64,000 nt of DNA, taken from assembly GCF_900116855.1 (NCBI RefSeq), contig NZ_UETD01000015.1, positions 1 to 64,000 on the forward strand, read 5' to 3'. Position numbers and translations under genes: made by a program. Below, piece by piece: positions 45,801-53,486 of this stretch. Within the stretch, counting starts at the first letter, position 1; each line of letters opens with the position of its first letter. The notes beneath the pieces are model-generated. The model was not told where the DNA came from and ran no database searches. It worked only from the letters and a program-made list of their open reading frames with translations. Source of the DNA: Ruminococcus flavefaciens (GTDB lineage Bacteria > Bacillota > Clostridia > Oscillospirales > Ruminococcaceae).

Positions 45801-46596
45801 AGTTTTCAGGCTCGCAAGCCTCCTCTGCATAGGCAGCGTTCACACCGAATGTAATGCTTTCGCCTGCGGGGATGACTGAGTTATAGCCCGAATTCTTGAT
45901 GACATAATGTCCGTCATCACCCGAGAGTATCTCTCCGTTCCAGATATTGATGATATCGGCGTTGAAGTCAAATTCCAGCATCCAGTCCTCAATATCTGTT
46001 TCTGAATTGTTTGTGATAGTCACATTTGCGTTGAAAGCGCTTTCCCAGCTCTGTGTAACTTCGTATGAGACCTCATACTCCTCAGTATCGCGGCGTGACA
46101 TTCTGCTCATCATATGGTACTCTGTGGGGAAATCAACGAAGTCCTCACCGCCGATGATGCTGAATGTGATGCTTCCGCCTACCGGGATATCCTGATTCCA
46201 CTCATTGTTTTTTGCAATGTAGTTGCCTGCTTCTGTGGAAAGGAAGTCTGCGTTCCAGAAGCCGGATATCTCGCCGGGATAATCAAAGCCGATTATCCAG
46301 TCCTCGATAGCTTCTTCGCCTGTGTTTTCAATGGTCACATTGGCACAGAAGCCGCCGTCCCAGATACCGTCCAGCTGAAATGTTGCACGGTAGCCGTCAC
46401 CCTCGTATACAGATTCTCTTACGATGTCCTCCTCGCCGTCAGTATCAACATCTGTTGACTCATCAACTTCAGTTTCAACAGCAGGAGCTGTTTCATCCTC
46501 TGCGGCAAATGCCGATTGAGGGATGAAGCTTGCACTTGTTGCGACAGCAAATACAAATGCGATCAGTCTTCTTCTGAATTTTTTAAAATTATCCAT
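42889..46596 (-). CDS. Large secreted M4 (thermolysin-like) metalloprotease with accessory modules
   Basis: 1235 residues. In order: signal peptide (about 1-31); two CBM2-like modules (about 68-160, 175-260), with paired 'NVTI(E/T)N' and 'IEDW' strands; an Ig-like module with VTSDLTLCTELEGATITWIS; an FTP/PepSY-type propeptide; then the peptidase. The zinc site is HEFTH with the third ligand in NEGYADIFGY, and GGVHTNNSV supplies the later active-site His. The C-terminus has two carboxypeptidase-regulatory-like beta modules and a YfaP-like (DUF2135) domain. Cellulose-like binding modules suggest action at plant or cell surfaces. Confidence 0.9.
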   Translation of the reverse strand: MDNFKKFRRRLIAFVFAVATSASFIPQSAFAAEDETAPAVETEVDESTDVDTDGEEDIVRESVYEGDGYRATFQLDGIWDGGFCANVTIENTGEEAIEDWIIGFDYPGEISGFWNADFLSTEAGNYIAKNNEWNQDIPVGGSITFSIIGGEDFVDFPTEYHMMSRMSRRDTEEYEVSYEVTQSWESAFNANVTITNNSETDIEDWMLEFDFNADIINIWNGEILSGDDGHYVIKNSGYNSVIPAGESITFGVNAAYAEEACEPENYQLYSFGMSDDETDETDMQTVMNAYSKLKIGFAEGNDANSVTSDLTLCTELEGATITWISTDPDVISDTGAVTRSDETKNVSLKAVIQCNDYSMEADFTVRVIKNTYEDYDTDFLYDMDSLELLYIYNDDPDDLEIYLSDDGYIADLNGRFSQIVVESPDEALLSLYEVKSLMGCDDPKTQLEWEKTSFDSCGYSYKFHQVIDGIPVYGQNIVVSTDTEGNTTALHSKFIPQLSVDTADIISEADAQTVIEDAGYNFVSSDGLVIYTKDGIKPAYNINCLMDGKYYNLLVDAHTGDILLENLRSVSEVISASGNDEFGVNQTFSVNKFSIFHTTFYTIDDPVRNLHYHDLAGSHDHSIWPGDPIVKFSNTWTTGEVSAIVSANHVYDYYLETLHRNGFDNENGEFHVSINLGENNSYSSGAGNNIVFGQRGGSYTTAAQAGIDTVGHEFTHSVVADETDLNLNYNDAPGAINEGYADIFGYFAEGDNDPDWNHGEDNHAAPIRVMSNPNLRHMPTGVNDTTYFYDFNVAGNTFDHGGVHTNNSVISYPCYLMWANGISDKDRLAALWYKSLLYGYDSDAEFDDVRVNVLRAAKAMRMSGEEIQIIKDAFDTAGITGPTATTVTGTNVLFGKVVEADLDTIAGNNTPLAGSLVTLNRSGSSSIISIPTAFSLSDTDGTFKFYDLRPGTYTLTVSHAGYISTSLTMSLVSARMTNYCDTIELIPTSYEGVGTASGTIKDSVTGSGVSGMTLRVRSGMNNKTGTILTTLTTGTNGNYTLSQDAGHYCIEVIDQRTLASGEKRYLKTYFNVKILGGKTIANQNATVSHTLDSNQLRIVLEWGRTPYDLDSHLIGPKSDGTTFHIYFGYKQYWEGTTEIADLDLDDTNSYGPETTTLYNPISGDYSFYVYNFSGSPSITSSGATVKVFTGNSNEPAYTFSVPLTGNGGYWNVFTYNSRTRRVTPVNTVSTSPVTP

Positions 46597-46735
46597 AATC
46601 CATATCCTTGTAAAGTTATTTGTTTGTACTCAGCGAGCCGAAAAACGGTTCGCAGCTTGAATTATTGAAGTTCATAATTTTGTGCACTACTTACGAAATC
46701 AAAAAACTCAAAAACCATTGCAACAGTTTATATAA

Positions 46736-46765
46736 ATTATACCCCCCAAAAATGTGCTTTGTCAA
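46736..46765 (-). promoter_or_regulatory. M4 protease promoter
   Basis: Minus-strand TTGACA (46760-46765), 18-nt spacer ending in GGGGGG, TATAAT (46736-46741). It gives a ~135-nt leader; the 46597-46908 gap holds no gene. Confidence 0.75.
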
Positions 46766-46908
46766 TACCGTTCACTCCACACAACAACGCAAAATGGCAC
46801 TTAAAGGGGAAAAATAGCAAAAAAATGCGGCTTATTCAAAAATCATATAACCAACTACTGTATTTCCTTATGGCAACATTCCTGCTCCGCAGACCGTACC
46901 GAGACCTG

Positions 46909-46945
46909 AAAAAGCTCCTGCAAATATACATTGCAGGAGCTTTTT
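46909..46945. terminator. Bidirectional terminator
   Basis: Perfect 15-bp arms AAAAAGCTCCTGCAA / TTGCAGGAGCTTTTT; it stops the SMI1 gene to its right, which ends 5 nt away. Confidence 0.88.
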
Positions 46946-46949
46946 GATA

Positions 46950-47408
46950 TTACTCATCTCCGAATTTCTCATCATAAATATCGGTCCAGCTGTCACCGTA
47001 TTCATCTTCTGCTTCAGCCTCTAATCTTATATAAACATGAGCAAGGAAGTCAACAAAATCTTCATATTTTTCTACTTCATCATCAACGCTGTATATTTCG
47101 CCTGTTTTAGATGAAAAAAGAAGATCCTTTCCTGAACCGCCTATGCTCCCGATCAATACTGCGTTTTCGTAATGCTTGCTTATTTCCGGGAAAAAAAGCT
47201 CAAATTCACCGCCCATGATACGGGCATATTTTGTAAGCATAAGCCAGCTTTTATACATATCGGGGATACTGATGTTATTGTCTTTTTCCCAATCTGATAT
47301 CTCCTCAAATGAAGCAGGCGGATCAAATTTATAGCTGCAATTTAATATTGAAGATATCTTTTTTATGTCCTCAAAATCGTCAAATACTCTTTGGATAATA
47401 ATTTCCAT
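46950..47408 (-). CDS. SMI1/KNR4-family immunity-type protein
   Basis: 152 residues from the ATG at 47408 (GGAGG upstream). SMI1 core: ISDWEKDNNISIPDMYKSWL, YARIMGGEFELFFPE and a Glu/Asp-rich C-terminus. It is a close paralogue of the protein at 52900-53358 (shared DMYKSWL/EMYKSWL, YARIM and IYDEKFG). Such proteins are known as immunity proteins of polymorphic toxins; no toxin is adjacent. A terminator lies directly downstream. Confidence 0.85.
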   Translation of the reverse strand: MEIIIQRVFDDFEDIKKISSILNCSYKFDPPASFEEISDWEKDNNISIPDMYKSWLMLTKYARIMGGEFELFFPEISKHYENAVLIGSIGGSGKDLLFSSKTGEIYSVDDEVEKYEDFVDFLAHVYIRLEAEAEDEYGDSWTDIYDEKFGDE

Positions 47409-47488
47409 GATGTATTCCTCCATAAAGTGATGTTTTTCATAATTATATAATAGCAAAAAGTGCTTTTGGTTCGCCGTTAAATAATGCA

Positions 47489-48328
47489 TTATAAAGCTTC
47501 AAACAGCTGCCCGAACTGCTTTTCATTCTCCTTCAGGCAGACGAGGAAATACCTCACCTCTGCTTCTTCGTCGGTAATGGGTATCTCGACACGGTCCGGA
47601 CTGCTTCCGAAAAACTCATTTGCAGTATCCGTGCTGAATGTAGGAAGAACCGAGGCGCTGACTATCTCATCAAAAGTAAAGCGGTCATTTTGTACCAGAA
47701 ATCTGGAATGGGGCATCTTTCTGACGGTCATATCATGCCAGAAGCCTATCTCCGACATCAGCAGGAAGTTCTCGCCGTCAAGGTCGGAAAATGACAGTGC
47801 GGCTTCTTTTGCAAGCCTGTGTGTCGGCGGCAGCGAGAAGAACAGCTTTTCACTTCCGCAGGCAGTGCTTATGTAGTGCTTATCCTCGGGCTTGAAATGC
47901 AGCACTATGAGCTGATACTGCCCATTGTGGAGTCCCTCCAGAAGCTCCGTTTCCTCCGTTATCTCGGTCTGTATCGTCATTGTGGGGTATGATTGCGACA
48001 GCAGCGGAGTCAGCTTCCATATGGGTGCAGGCGCACAGACGCCCAGCGATATCGTTCTGCGGCTGCGGTCAAAGTCGCGAACCTGCTTTGCGATACTGTC
48101 GATCTCCGAAATAGTTTTCTCGGCAAGCTCGGCGGTCAGTATGCCGTTTTCGTTCAGCTCAAGCTTGTTGCGGCTGCGCACGAACAGCGGTACTCCTATT
48201 TCTTCCTCCAGCTTTCTCATATTGCGGCTAAGTGCAGGCTGTGAGAGATACAGCCTTTCGGCAGCTTCGGAAAGTGTGCCGTATTCTTTGAATGCAGCAA
48301 GCTGCCGCAGGAGATATAATTCCAGCAT
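47489..48328 (-). CDS. LysR-family transcriptional regulator
   Basis: 279 residues. N-terminal winged HTH (LLRQLAAFKEYGTLSEAAERL, QPALSRNMRKLEEEIG) and a C-terminal two-domain effector fold (TISLGVCAPAPIWKLTPLL). The start has GAGGT upstream. It is divergent from a flavodoxin-dxs pair with a 154-nt shared region, the usual layout for a LysR regulator and its target. Confidence 0.92.
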   Translation of the reverse strand: MLELYLLRQLAAFKEYGTLSEAAERLYLSQPALSRNMRKLEEEIGVPLFVRSRNKLELNENGILTAELAEKTISEIDSIAKQVRDFDRSRRTISLGVCAPAPIWKLTPLLSQSYPTMTIQTEITEETELLEGLHNGQYQLIVLHFKPEDKHYISTACGSEKLFFSLPPTHRLAKEAALSFSDLDGENFLLMSEIGFWHDMTVRKMPHSRFLVQNDRFTFDEIVSASVLPTFSTDTANEFFGSSPDRVEIPITDEEAEVRYFLVCLKENEKQFGQLFEAL

Positions 48329-48377
48329 AATTTTACCTCAGTATAACTTTCGTTTATAGCAGTATCCTATATTAGCA

Positions 48378-48407
48378 TTGTACAAACCACGGATATCATG
48401 CTATAAT
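48378..48407 (+). promoter_or_regulatory. Promoter of the flavodoxin-dxs pair
   Basis: TTGTAC (48378-48383), 18-nt spacer, TATAAT (48402-48407). The downstream leader has an ATATC(T/A)GT-type near-palindrome that could bind the divergent LysR regulator; that is a guess. Confidence 0.6.
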
Positions 48408-48482
48408 ATGGTTACAACAGGATATCTGTTCCAATTATAACACAAACTGATATCATAATCAATACCGGAACGGAGGTGTACT

Positions 48483-48938
48483 ATGACGGAGAGAAAATTC
48501 CTGACCGTATACTTTTCATGGGGCGGACACACACGAAAAGCCGCCAAACTCATCGCAGAGACAACAGGCGGCGATATATTCGAGCTGAGTCCCGAAAAGT
48601 CGTACTCCAAGATATACCCCATCTGTGCGGCACAGGCGAAAAAGGAGCGTGACAGGGACGTCCGCCCTGCCTTTGCAGGCTCGATCGCGGATATATCGCA
48701 GTACACCGACATTGTGATCGGCTATCCTGCATGGTGGTATACCTGCCCGATGATAGTGCTGAGCTTTCTTGAGCAATACGACCTCACAGGCAAGAACGTG
48801 TACCTTTTCAATACCCACGGCGGAAGCGGTTCTGTGGGCACAGACGACGTGAAGAAGCTTTGCAGAGGAAATGTTCACAAAAGCATTGACGGAAATCATC
48901 TGACAGAAGCTGCTGTCAGAGAGTGGCTGAACCTATAA
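48483..48938 (+). CDS. Flavodoxin-family protein
   Basis: 151 residues. FSWGGHTRKAAKLIAETTGG (FMN-phosphate loop), DIVIGYPAWWYTCPM and NTHGGSGS are typical of flavodoxins of the FMN-binding 'BilS/flavodoxin-4' type. It starts a likely operon with dxs, 17 nt downstream, and is opposite a LysR regulator. Flavodoxins supply electrons to later enzymes of the same isoprenoid pathway in other bacteria. Confidence 0.88.
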   Translation: MTERKFLTVYFSWGGHTRKAAKLIAETTGGDIFELSPEKSYSKIYPICAAQAKKERDRDVRPAFAGSIADISQYTDIVIGYPAWWYTCPMIVLSFLEQYDLTGKNVYLFNTHGGSGSVGTDDVKKLCRGNVHKSIDGNHLTEAAVREWLNL

Positions 48939-48955
48939 TACAAGGAGGAATAACA

Positions 48956-50707
48956 ATGTACTTGGAAAATATCAACTGCCCCGACGACATAAAAAAGCTG
49001 GAGGTCTCTCAGCTTCAGACACTTGCGGACGAGACAAGAGCCGCACTCATCAACAAGATAAGCAAAGCAGGCGGACATCAGGGACCGAACCTCGGTGTTG
49101 TGGAGCTGACTGTGGCTTTCCACTATGTATTCAACTCCCCCAAGGACAAGATAGTCTTTGACGTATCCCACCAGTGTTACCCTCACAAGATACTGACAGG
49201 CAGAAAGGAAGCCTTCCTTGATGAGGAGCATTTTCACGATGTGACAGGCTATACCAATCCCAACGAGAGCGAGCATGATATGTTCATTGTCGGTCATACT
49301 TCCACCTCTGTTTCCCTTGCGCTTGGACTTGCAAAGGGACGTGACCTGAATAAGCGCAGTGAGAATATCATCGCCCTCATCGGCGACGGTTCGCTTTCGG
49401 GCGGCGAGGCTCTCGAAGCTCTTGACTACGCAGGAGAGTACGACAAGAACCTCATCATCATCGTCAATGACAATGACCAGAGTATCGCTGAAAATCACGG
49501 CGGACTCTACAAAACGCTGAAAAAGCTCCGTGAATCGAATGGCACTGCCGAGGATAATATTTTCCGTGCAATGGGACTGGACTACCGCTATCTTGATGAG
49601 GGTCACGATACCGCAAAGCTGGTGGAGCTGTTTGAGAGCGTTAAGGACATCGACCACCCTGTTGTGCTCCATATCCACACTATCAAGGGAAAAGGTCTGC
49701 CCTACGCAGAAAAGGACCGTGAAAGCTGGCACGCGGGCGGACCATTCCACGTTGAGGACGGCTCTCCGCTGTACCCTTATGAGGGCGGCGAAAATGTTGT
49801 ATTTGACTGCCTGAAAGAGCTGCTGGATACAAATGAGAATGCCATTGTTCTGAATGCCGCAACTCCCATGGGACTTGGCTTTGTGCAGGGGATCCGTGAG
49901 GAATATGTACAGCGCGGACAGTTCATCGACGTCGGCATCGCAGAGGAAAATGCAGTCGCTATGGCAGGCGGTATCGCACGAAACGGCGGCACGGCAGTAT
50001 TCGGCACATTTGCTCCATTTTTCCAGAGGACTTACGACCAGATGTCCCACGATGTGTGCCTTAATGACAGCCCTGCCACATTCCTGATACTCAGCCCCGG
50101 CGCGTACGGCATGAATTCCAATACACACATTGCGCTCTGCGATATACAGATGTTTGCCCATATTCCCAATCTCGTTTATCTTGCGCCTGCAAGCAATGAA
50201 GAATTCGTGCAGATGTTCAGATATGCCACAACTCAGAAGCAGCACCCTGTTGCTATCAGAGTTGTCGATAATCTTATATCGACAGGTGTCGCTGACGATA
50301 CCGATTACTCCGTTCTGAAAAACAAGGTCGAACGCAAAGGCAGCAAGGCGGCGCTCATTGCAGTGGGCGGACTTGTTTCCATGGCGCTGAAAGCTGCCGA
50401 TAAGGTAAAGGAACAGACAGGCACAGATATCACTGTCATAAATCCGAGATTTGTCAGCGGTGTGGACGAGGAGCTTCTTGACTCGCTGAAAAAAGACCAC
50501 AGCCTTGTCATCACCATTGAGGACGGCGAGGTCATGGGCGGCTACGGACAGAATATCGCAGCATTCTACGGCGATTGTGATATGCGTGTACACTGTCACG
50601 GAATTTCCAAGGCTTTCCACACCGAATTCAAGGCAGAGGAACTGCTTGACGCTCACGGTATCTCTGCTGAAAAGCTGACTGCTGAGATCATCGATGCGCT
50701 GAAATGA
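48956..50707 (+). CDS. dxs: 1-deoxy-D-xylulose-5-phosphate synthase-type transketolase
   Basis: 583 residues, shorter than the usual ~620. Start set by AAGGAGGA. TPP-binding segments GDGSLSGGEALEAL with VNDN, the early GGHQGPNLGVVELT, and the C-terminal transketolase pyrimidine domain (IDVGIAEENAVAMAGGIA) and VINPRF are present. It condenses pyruvate and glyceraldehyde-3-phosphate. The shortness and the LysR-flavodoxin context suggest a second, conditionally expressed copy rather than the main house-keeping one; I cannot verify that a second copy exists. Confidence 0.85.
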   Translation: MYLENINCPDDIKKLEVSQLQTLADETRAALINKISKAGGHQGPNLGVVELTVAFHYVFNSPKDKIVFDVSHQCYPHKILTGRKEAFLDEEHFHDVTGYTNPNESEHDMFIVGHTSTSVSLALGLAKGRDLNKRSENIIALIGDGSLSGGEALEALDYAGEYDKNLIIIVNDNDQSIAENHGGLYKTLKKLRESNGTAEDNIFRAMGLDYRYLDEGHDTAKLVELFESVKDIDHPVVLHIHTIKGKGLPYAEKDRESWHAGGPFHVEDGSPLYPYEGGENVVFDCLKELLDTNENAIVLNAATPMGLGFVQGIREEYVQRGQFIDVGIAEENAVAMAGGIARNGGTAVFGTFAPFFQRTYDQMSHDVCLNDSPATFLILSPGAYGMNSNTHIALCDIQMFAHIPNLVYLAPASNEEFVQMFRYATTQKQHPVAIRVVDNLISTGVADDTDYSVLKNKVERKGSKAALIAVGGLVSMALKAADKVKEQTGTDITVINPRFVSGVDEELLDSLKKDHSLVITIEDGEVMGGYGQNIAAFYGDCDMRVHCHGISKAFHTEFKAEELLDAHGISAEKLTAEIIDALK

Positions 50708-50750
50708 GAACTCGCCATAATTGGCGGCAAAGGATAATACAACTATAAAA

Positions 50751-50788
50751 ACACCGCCGCTCGGGACTAACCTGAACGGCGGTGGTGT
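50751..50788 (+). terminator. Terminator after dxs
   Basis: Stem ACACCGCCG / CGGCGGTGGTGT (one bulged G) then ATTTATT. It separates the LysR/flavodoxin/dxs block from the accessory island. Confidence 0.75.
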
Positions 50789-50826
50789 ATTTATTATGGG
50801 CAACTGCATACCGTTACTGAGTTTTA

Positions 50827-50855
50827 TTGACACAGCAGCGATGCTATGCTATAAT
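50827..50855 (+). promoter_or_regulatory. Cassette promoter A
   Basis: TTGACA (50827-50832), 17-nt spacer (cagcagcgatgctatgc), TATAAT (50850-50855). The same spacer recurs almost unchanged at 61636-61664 and 62282-62310. The downstream 'taactaacataaatcgg' leader also recurs. Confidence 0.88.
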
Positions 50856-50898
50856 TGTAACTAACATAAATCGGAATATATCTTATTAGGAGTTAATT

Positions 50899-51324
50899 AT
50901 GCAAGAACGTATTGAAAAAATAAAAAACATAGTTGAAAACTGGATGCAATCTGATTTTCACTCTCCTGCAACAGATTCTGAAATAAGTGAGTTTGAAGAG
51001 AAGATGAAAGTTAAAATCCCAGAATCATATAAGGAGTTCCTGAGGTGCTCAAATGGAGCCGAATTATTTGGTGGAGATGCTTTCCTCTTTAGTGTAAATG
51101 CAAGTGATAAATGTAAAATAAACTATGATTTTTCAGAAGGAAAAGTTCCGAAAGAACTACTGATCATAGGCTTTTATAATTCGTGTCACATATGTTATGA
51201 TGCAAGATACGGCTCGTTCTTCTTTTATGAATATGAAGATTATGACAGCATAAAAGAAGAGTGTTCGGAATTTTCTGACTTTTATGAGGTTTTAGATTAT
51301 ATTATCGATATAGCAATAAACTGA
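50899..51324 (+). CDS. SMI1/KNR4-family immunity-type protein in cassette A
   Basis: 141 residues. SMI1 core: EISEFEEKMKVKIPESYKEF, LRCSNGAELFGGDAFLFS. The rest is acidic and aromatic. Lower GC than the house-keeping genes. It lies between cassette promoter A and a terminator that is shared with two GNAT cassettes ~11 kb away, so it is a self-contained unit. Probably a toxin-immunity protein by family; no toxin nearby. Confidence 0.82.
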   Translation: MQERIEKIKNIVENWMQSDFHSPATDSEISEFEEKMKVKIPESYKEFLRCSNGAELFGGDAFLFSVNASDKCKINYDFSEGKVPKELLIIGFYNSCHICYDARYGSFFFYEYEDYDSIKEECSEFSDFYEVLDYIIDIAIN

Positions 51325-51370
51325 TTATACTTTATTCTGATTTGTCTCGTTAAACAAAACAGATGATAAT

Positions 51371-51402
51371 GCCCCTGAGCGTTAATTTAAACGTTCAGGG
51401 GC
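51371..51402 (+). terminator. Cassette terminator A
   Basis: GCCCCTGA...TCAGGGGC stem with a GTTAATTTAAAC centre. About 30 nt before it, 'acaaaacagatgataat' also recurs at the cassette near 62200. Confidence 0.85.
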
Positions 51403-51419
51403 AAAACTGTATGTGCGTT

Positions 51420-51479
51420 TTACTCACTCACAACAGGAATACATATCTGGCTCTTGTAGTCGGGGAAATCCTTCGATGT
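51420..51479 (-). pseudogene. Fragment of the 3' end of the AraC-family gene
   Basis: Read leftward it gives DYKSQICIPVVSE and stop, matching DYKSQIWIPVVSE at the end of the gene at 62874-63743, with a ~25-nt deletion just upstream relative to the intact copy. Only the last ~25 codons remain. Shows that cassette A and the 62-63 kb region share flanks. Confidence 0.85.
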
Positions 51480-51508
51480 CCTGATATTTTATGGCTTTTG
51501 TTGTCAGG
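51480..51508 (-). repeat. 29-nt junction element, copy 1
   Basis: Minus strand CCTGACAACAAAAGCCATAA continuing to AATATCAGG; the ends CCTGA/TCAGG are inverted repeats. It lies directly downstream of the SMI1 gene at 51520 and is followed by the AraC tail. Other copies at 52077-52104 and 63797-63825. Confidence 0.75.
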
Positions 51509-51519
51509 TGGTTTTATTC

Positions 51520-52017
51520 TTATTTTTTATCCTTGACCATTTGCATTAGTAAATCTTGCATTTTTGGAGATAAAGAGCTTTTCTCGTCCAATATGCGTAT
51601 TATTTCCTTTAGAATGTCCCGAAAATCTTCCTGTACTTCTGATTCACCATGGTCAAAAATACAGAAAGTGTTTTTTGATCTTGATAAACATATCAATTCG
51701 CCGTCGCCGAAAATCTCTCCGATAACTATAAGATCAGGAGAAACATCTATCACATTATATTTAAAATCATCAAGTCTGTAAAAATGTGCCAGATCGTTTC
51801 TGATCAATGATTCCTCGGAAAAAAGCAACCATTCTCTATATGTAGCTGGAAGTTTGATATTGTTTTCAGTTTCCCATTTCTGAATGTCATTTTCAATCAT
51901 CGGTGGTTTGAACCATGAGGAGTTTTCTCCGTATTCGGCTATCTTTTTTTCGCATAACGCAGTCAGTTTTTTTATCTCTTTTGTTATACTGTTATTTGGT
52001 ATTTCCGGAATATACAT
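51520..52017 (-). CDS. SMI1/KNR4-family immunity-type protein
   Basis: 165 residues, AAAGGATG upstream of the ATG. Core IQKWETENNIKLPATYREWL, then a long acidic-aromatic stretch (DVSPDLIVIGEIFGDGELIC). The start of the gene abuts a methyltransferase tail fragment and its end abuts junction element copy 1, so it looks inserted between broken gene ends. Immunity role by family only. Confidence 0.82.
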   Translation of the reverse strand: MYIPEIPNNSITKEIKKLTALCEKKIAEYGENSSWFKPPMIENDIQKWETENNIKLPATYREWLLFSEESLIRNDLAHFYRLDDFKYNVIDVSPDLIVIGEIFGDGELICLSRSKNTFCIFDHGESEVQEDFRDILKEIIRILDEKSSLSPKMQDLLMQMVKDKK

Positions 52018-52039
52018 AAAATCATCCTTTCATCTTAAA

Positions 52040-52076
52040 ATCAAGCCTCACCAGTGCCTTGCCATTAGGCAGGGCA
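52040..52076 (-). pseudogene. Fragment of a methyltransferase 3' end
   Basis: Read leftward the fragment encodes LPNGKALVRLDF in one frame, matching the C-terminal LPNGKALVRLDF of the pseudogene at 52658-52849. About 12 codons remain, upstream of the SMI1 gene at 51520. Confidence 0.8.
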
Positions 52077-52104
52077 CTGGTATTTTGCGGCTTTTGGTGT
52101 CAGG
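52077..52104 (-). repeat. Junction element, copy 2
   Basis: Minus strand CCTGACACCAAAAGCCGCAA continuing to AATACCAG. It lies directly downstream of the grpB-like gene and joins it to the methyltransferase tail fragment. Confidence 0.72.
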
Positions 52105-52113
52105 CTTTATTGC

Positions 52114-52656
52114 TCAATACCTGTCTGCATATTTTTTCCGAGCATCGGCAGTGACTCTGCGGATAAAGTCTTCCTTTGCGTCGGTGTAGGCGTTTCTGTC
52201 ATTGCCGTATTTCTCACACAGCTCCAGTTTCAGAGCTTCATATTCCTTTGCGATACTGAGTTTTTCGTTCAGATAGTCGCGGAAGCACAGGTAATTCTTC
52301 CACTCCTCCGAGCCTTTTGGAATAACGTGGATATGGTGAGTTCTTGTATCTTTTTCAAAATCGCCCTTGACATAAAGCAGGTGTTCGGGACGCTCATCGA
52401 AACGAAAAATTATACCGCGTTCCGCAAGCGTTTCATTGCGGGCGATGACCTCATCAAGATCATTGACAGCAACGGCGATATCTATTATCGGCTTAGCTTT
52501 TATGGATTTTACAGATGTGCTTCCGATGTGTTGAACATCGGCGTTCAGACCGTCCAGTGCACTTTGAATATCGTTGATAACAGTCCTTGCACTTTCCTCC
52601 CATGCAGTCTGGTGTTCCTCAAGGAAAACTGTTCCGCGCTTCATTCCAATGCTCAT
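52114..52656 (-). CDS. GrpB/UPF0157-family protein
   Basis: 180 residues from the ATG at 52656 (AGGTG upstream; the frame stays open to 52677). The nucleotidyltransferase-like pattern of GrpB is clear: ADVQHIGSTSVKSIKAKPII, DIAVAV, and 'HHIHVIPKGSEEW' with 'FRDYLN'. GrpB proteins are related to nucleotidyltransferases; the role is not established. The start overlaps the end of the broken methyltransferase gene by a few nucleotides. Confidence 0.88.
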   Translation of the reverse strand: MSIGMKRGTVFLEEHQTAWEESARTVINDIQSALDGLNADVQHIGSTSVKSIKAKPIIDIAVAVNDLDEVIARNETLAERGIIFRFDERPEHLLYVKGDFEKDTRTHHIHVIPKGSEEWKNYLCFRDYLNEKLSIAKEYEALKLELCEKYGNDRNAYTDAKEDFIRRVTADARKKYADRY

Positions 52657-52657
52657 T

Positions 52658-52849
52658 TTACACCTCATTTCTCTCAAAATCCAACCTCACCAGTGCCTTG
52701 CCATTCGGCAGGGGGCAGGACTCCTGAAATATCAGCGAGTAGCCTATCTCCTCCATTATGGAATCAAGCGCCTGAAGCTGCCGTACAGAATCAAGGCTCA
52801 TGTGCTTTTCGTAGTCGTCAAGACTTATTTCTTCCCATGGGTTTGGCAT
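52658..52849 (-). pseudogene. Methyltransferase gene reduced to its two ends
   Basis: 63 residues with a good ribosome site (GAGGTG). The first ~35 residues (MPNPWEEISLDDYEKHMSLD, VRQLQALDSIM) are the usual start of a class I SAM-dependent methyltransferase; the last ~25 (IFQESCPLPNGKALVRLDFE) are its usual end. The whole SAM-binding core of roughly 170 residues is missing in frame. The product cannot be an active enzyme. Confidence 0.82.
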
Positions 52850-52899
52850 AGGATTCACCTCGTTAAGTAGAGTTCGCGGCAATAGAAGTGGATATGATT

Positions 52900-53358
52900 T
52901 TACTCATTCCCGAACTTCTCGTCATATATTTCCAGCCATTCTTCGCCGTATTCCTCTTCGGCTTCATCTTCCAAAGTTACATGAACATATGTAAGAAAAT
53001 CAAGAAAATCTTCATATTCTTCTCTGTCATCGCCGATCGCATAAAATGCTCCTGTAATTTTTGAAAAATACAAACTGTCACTGCCATACCCAAGGCTCCC
53101 GATATATACATCTTCTTTATCAGGAGTGCTTATTTCAGGAAAAAACAGCTCTATTCCGCCATCCATGATCCTTGCGTATGAAGTGAGCAATAACCAGCTT
53201 TTATACATCTCAGGTATTTTTACACCATTAGTTTTTTCCCATTCTTCAATTTTTCCAGACGGACACGGAGCATCAAATTCTGTTTTTTTCTCTAACATAG
53301 AAGAAATATTTTTCAGGTCCTCAAACTCATCTTTTACTTCTTGAATAATATTTTTCAT
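52900..53358 (-). CDS. SMI1/KNR4-family immunity-type protein, paralogue of 46950-47408
   Basis: 152 residues, AAAGGAGC upstream. IEEWEKTNGVKIPEMYKSWL, YARIMDGGIELFFPEIS and the IYDEKFGNE end match the paralogue at 46950-47408 along the full length. It has its own promoter (53392-53420). One of four SMI1-type genes in 46.9-53.4 kb. Confidence 0.85.
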   Translation of the reverse strand: MKNIIQEVKDEFEDLKNISSMLEKKTEFDAPCPSGKIEEWEKTNGVKIPEMYKSWLLLTSYARIMDGGIELFFPEISTPDKEDVYIGSLGYGSDSLYFSKITGAFYAIGDDREEYEDFLDFLTYVHVTLEDEAEEEYGEEWLEIYDEKFGNE

Positions 53359-53391
53359 GATACATTGCTCCTTTAATTGATAGTTTCCATA

Positions 53392-53420
53392 ATTATATCA
53401 TATTTGGGAGAGTTTTTCAA
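53392..53420 (-). promoter_or_regulatory. Promoter of the SMI1 gene at 52900
   Basis: Minus-strand TTGAAA (53415-53420), 17-nt spacer, TATAAT (53392-53397). Confidence 0.7.
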
Positions 53421-53429
53421 TTAGAATGG

Positions 53430-53458
53430 TGGACAAAGCAACTTTGATATGTTATAAT
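53430..53458 (+). promoter_or_regulatory. Promoter of the gene at 53487
   Basis: TGGACA (53430-53435), 17-nt spacer, TATAAT (53453-53458). Divergent from and nearly abutting the promoter at 53392. Confidence 0.65.
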
Positions 53459-53486
53459 ATTGAAAACAATTATCAAAGGAGAAGTT

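Noticed and set aside
48896-50833. A 645-codon open frame on the minus strand opposite dxs
   Set aside because: It is antisense to a clear transketolase with full motifs; high-GC third positions keep the opposite frame open. No ribosome site or family.
50899-53358. A toxin gene (LXG, RHS, WXG) partnering the SMI1 genes
   Set aside because: None found on either strand; the immunity role stays a family-based inference.
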